Shown here: piece by piece, positions 62,400-64,000 of the stretch
How positions within the stretch are numbered: the stretch's first letter is position 1
How the letters are laid out: each line of letters starts with the position of its first letter
Source: Cesiribacteraceae bacterium YIM B00369
Lineage (GTDB): Bacteria; Bacteroidota; Bacteroidia; Cytophagales; Cyclobacteriaceae
Length of the DNA: 64,000 nucleotides
NCBI GenBank assembly: GCA_017948555.1
Contig: JAFMYY010000013.1
Location: 62,344 to 126,343 of the forward strand
Direction: 5' to 3'
Made by a program: the position numbers and the translations under genes
The notes under the pieces: generated by a model
Told to the model about the DNA's origin: nothing
The model's input: the letters and a program-made list of their open reading frames with translations, nothing else
Database searches by the model: none

Positions 62400-64000
62400 T
62401 CAGGTCTTCCTGAGGGCGAGTTTCCGGGCCAGCTGAGCCTTTCGGATATCTTCCAGCTTACCGAGCGGAATAGAATTTATTAAGGTTTGGGTGTAGGGGT
62501 CTTTGGGGTTTTCATATAACTCCTCAGGGTACCCTGTTTCCACCAGCTGACCATTATTCATTACCATTACCCTGTCGGAAATAAATTTAACCACCGACAG
62601 GTCGTGCGAAATAAAAATATACGTAAGCCCGAAATCCTGCTTTAATTCATTCAGCAGGTTCAGGACCTGGGCCTGTACGGAAACATCCAGTGCCGACACA
62701 GACTCATCACATACTATAAACTTAGGCTCAAGGGCTAATGTTCGTGCAATACAGATCCGTTGCCTCTGCCCGCCGGAAAATTCGTGCGGATAACGGTTAA
62801 AATAATCCGGTTTCAGGTTTACCCGTTCCAGCAGGTACATTACTTTGTCCCGCCGCTGCTTTTCGTTTTCCAGTACACCATGAATTTTCATGGGCTCCAT
62901 TATAGCCTTTCCTATGGCATGCCGTGGGTTTAAGCTTGCATAAGGATCCTGAAAAACAATTTGAATCTGCCTGCGCAGGCGCCGCATTTCTTTTTCGGGT
63001 AATTTATTGATGCTTCTGCCTTCGAAAAAGATTTCTCCGGCGGTCGGTTCAATTAATCGTAAAAGGGTGCGGCCAAGGGTGGTTTTGCCGCAGCCGGATT
63101 CACCTACCAGTCCCAGGGTTTCTCCCGGGTACACCTTAAAAGATACATTATCTACAGCCTTAATTACCTCTTTGTTCCGGCTAAACCAGCTGCCCCTGGT
63201 AGAATAGTAGGTGCAAAGGTTTTGTGCCTCTAATATAGGTTTTTTTTTGAGGAAGGCCTGATGTTGCGCGTCAATTTCTGACTGGCTCTGTACGTTGTAC
63301 AGGAGGGCCTCCCCCACAGAGCGGTATTTTCCCGATTCTTTTTCCACTAATGTGCCCTCTTCATTTACTCCCATAAAGTCGGCCACAGTGGGGAGTACTT
63401 TCAACTTCATGTCCAGGCGCGGGCGGCAGGCCAGCAAGCCTTTCGTATATGGGTGCTTCGGATTGGCGAAAATATCCCACACACCTCCTTCTTCCACAAT
63501 TTTGCCCTGGTACATTACCAGTACCCTGTCGGCAATTTCGGCAATAACACTCAGGTCGTGGGTAATAAATATAAGCGAGGTGTCCAGCTCATGCCTGATT
63601 TCAGCAAAAAGCTTCAGAATGTTTGATTGTACCGTAACATCAAGAGCCGTGGTAGGTTCGTCGGCAATAAGCAGTTGCGGATTGCAGGAAAGTGCCATGG
63701 CAATCATTACCCGCTGCTTTTGTCCGCCGGATATCTGGTGCGGATAGGAGGTAAAGATTGAGGCGGGCATAGGCAGCTTAACCCGCTCAAATAATTCAAT
63801 GGTTCTTTGCCTGGCTACTTTACGGCTCACTTCCTGGTGCAGCAGTATCGATTCCATTACCTGGTCGCCGCAGGTATACACAGGGTTAAGAGAGCTCATA
63901 GGCTCCTGAAAAATCATTGAAATTTCATTGCCCCTGATTTTGCGCATATCTTTGGAGCTTATTTGCGGCATATCAATACGCCCGAACTGCTTGGAGTTAA
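62400..64000 (-). CDS. Oligopeptide/dipeptide ABC transporter ATPase with two fused NBDs, 5' end outside window
   Basis: At least 533 codons; the frame runs off the right edge, so the first Walker A region is missing and the ATG at 63971 is internal. The first nucleotide-binding domain has the signature [15 protein letters not shown] and Walker [13 protein letters not shown]. The second has Walker [21 protein letters not shown], signature [15 protein letters not shown] and Walker [13 protein letters not shown]. The DppD/DppF-like pair is fused into one polypeptide, as in some Bacteroidota. It would power peptide or nickel uptake at the inner membrane. The permease and binding-protein genes lie outside the window. 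It is the first gene, as far as seen, of the rnr run. Confidence 0.95.
   Translation of the reverse strand, partial: NSKQFGRIDMPQISSKDMRKIRGNEISMIFQEPMSSLNPVYTCGDQVMESILLHQEVSRKVARQRTIELFERVKLPMPASIFTSYPHQISGGQKQRVMIAMALSCNPQLLIADEPTTALDVTVQSNILKLFAEIRHELDTSLIFITHDLSVIAEIADRVLVMYQGKIVEEGGVWDIFANPKHPYTKGLLACRPRLDMKLKVLPTVADFMGVNEEGTLVEKESGKYRSVGEALLYNVQSQSEIDAQHQAFLKKKPILEAQNLCTYYSTRGSWFSRNKEVIKAVDNVSFKVYPGETLGLVGESGCGKTTLGRTLLRLIEPTAGEIFFEGRSINKLPEKEMRRLRRQIQIVFQDPYASLNPRHAIGKAIMEPMKIHGVLENEKQRRDKVMYLLERVNLKPDYFNRYPHEFSGGQRQRICIARTLALEPKFIVCDESVSALDVSVQAQVLNLLNELKQDFGLTYIFISHDLSVVKFISDRVMVMNNGQLVETGYPEELYENPKDPYTQTLINSIPLGKLEDIRKAQLARKLALRKT

Overview
The window reads as a chromosome segment of a Bacteroidota bacterium, most likely from the order Cytophagales. 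The evidence is the gene families (BatD, DUF4199, DUF2807, HTTM, Cytophagales-style histidine kinases with an HNLRGPVA H-box), the weak or absent Shine-Dalgarno sequences, and Bacteroidota-type promoters (TTG, 17-23 bases, TAnnTTTG) ahead of several genes. The species cannot be named from the sequence. I count 55 protein-coding genes, two of them cut by the window ends, plus one decayed histidine-kinase remnant. There is one SAM-I riboswitch. I see no tRNA, rRNA, CRISPR array, intact insertion sequence or prophage.

Layout. 1-8.4 kb, mostly minus strand: a SNF2 helicase (3' part outside the window), the overlapping pair rbfA and a FtsX/LolE-type permease, a polytopic membrane protein on the plus strand, then glyA-tatC-rpiB. 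8.6-14.7 kb, plus strand: a DUF2807 lipoprotein, a tandem universal stress protein, bifunctional pheA, and a methionine unit (promoter, SAM-I riboswitch, metY, metX). 14.8-17.4 kb: signalling genes, namely a membrane histidine kinase, a broken kinase remnant and a stand-alone receiver. 17.8-25.8 kb: a large AsmA-like protein, a DUF3298-like lipoprotein, a minus-strand cluster of an AEC transporter, an HTTM protein and a small unknown protein, a LOV-like PAS protein without its cysteine, and an outer-membrane protein.

26-35 kb: a Nfu iron-sulfur protein, a dicarboxylate/glutamate symporter, aroC, batD, a 64-residue protein, queG, tag, a BLUF photoreceptor protein and ruvB. 35.3-41.5 kb: apbE, a methyltransferase and a ZIP transporter, then acs, a soluble histidine kinase and a small unknown protein. 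41.7-51.5 kb: an M1 peptidase, several small membrane or envelope proteins, a phasin-like protein, a beta-barrel protein, a rubredoxin/MBL protein, an MFS transporter and an ammonium transporter. 51.9-64 kb: nrdB-nrdA, rplU-rpmA, a PAS histidine kinase, and a tightly packed minus-strand run of ABC ATPase, rnr, polyprenyl synthetase and rhomboid.

Most of the window is ordinary core genome. I did not find a convincing new multi-gene system. The observations most worth checking are: an inverted pair of perfect DnaA-box sequences between divergent nrdB and rplU; the decayed kinase at 16.4-16.8 kb; the metYX leader, with a separate hairpin and about 315 bases between riboswitch and start codon; the HTTM/AEC/small-protein cluster; the BLUF protein beside a LOV-like PAS protein that has lost its cysteine; and several perfect inverted repeats in intergenic regions.
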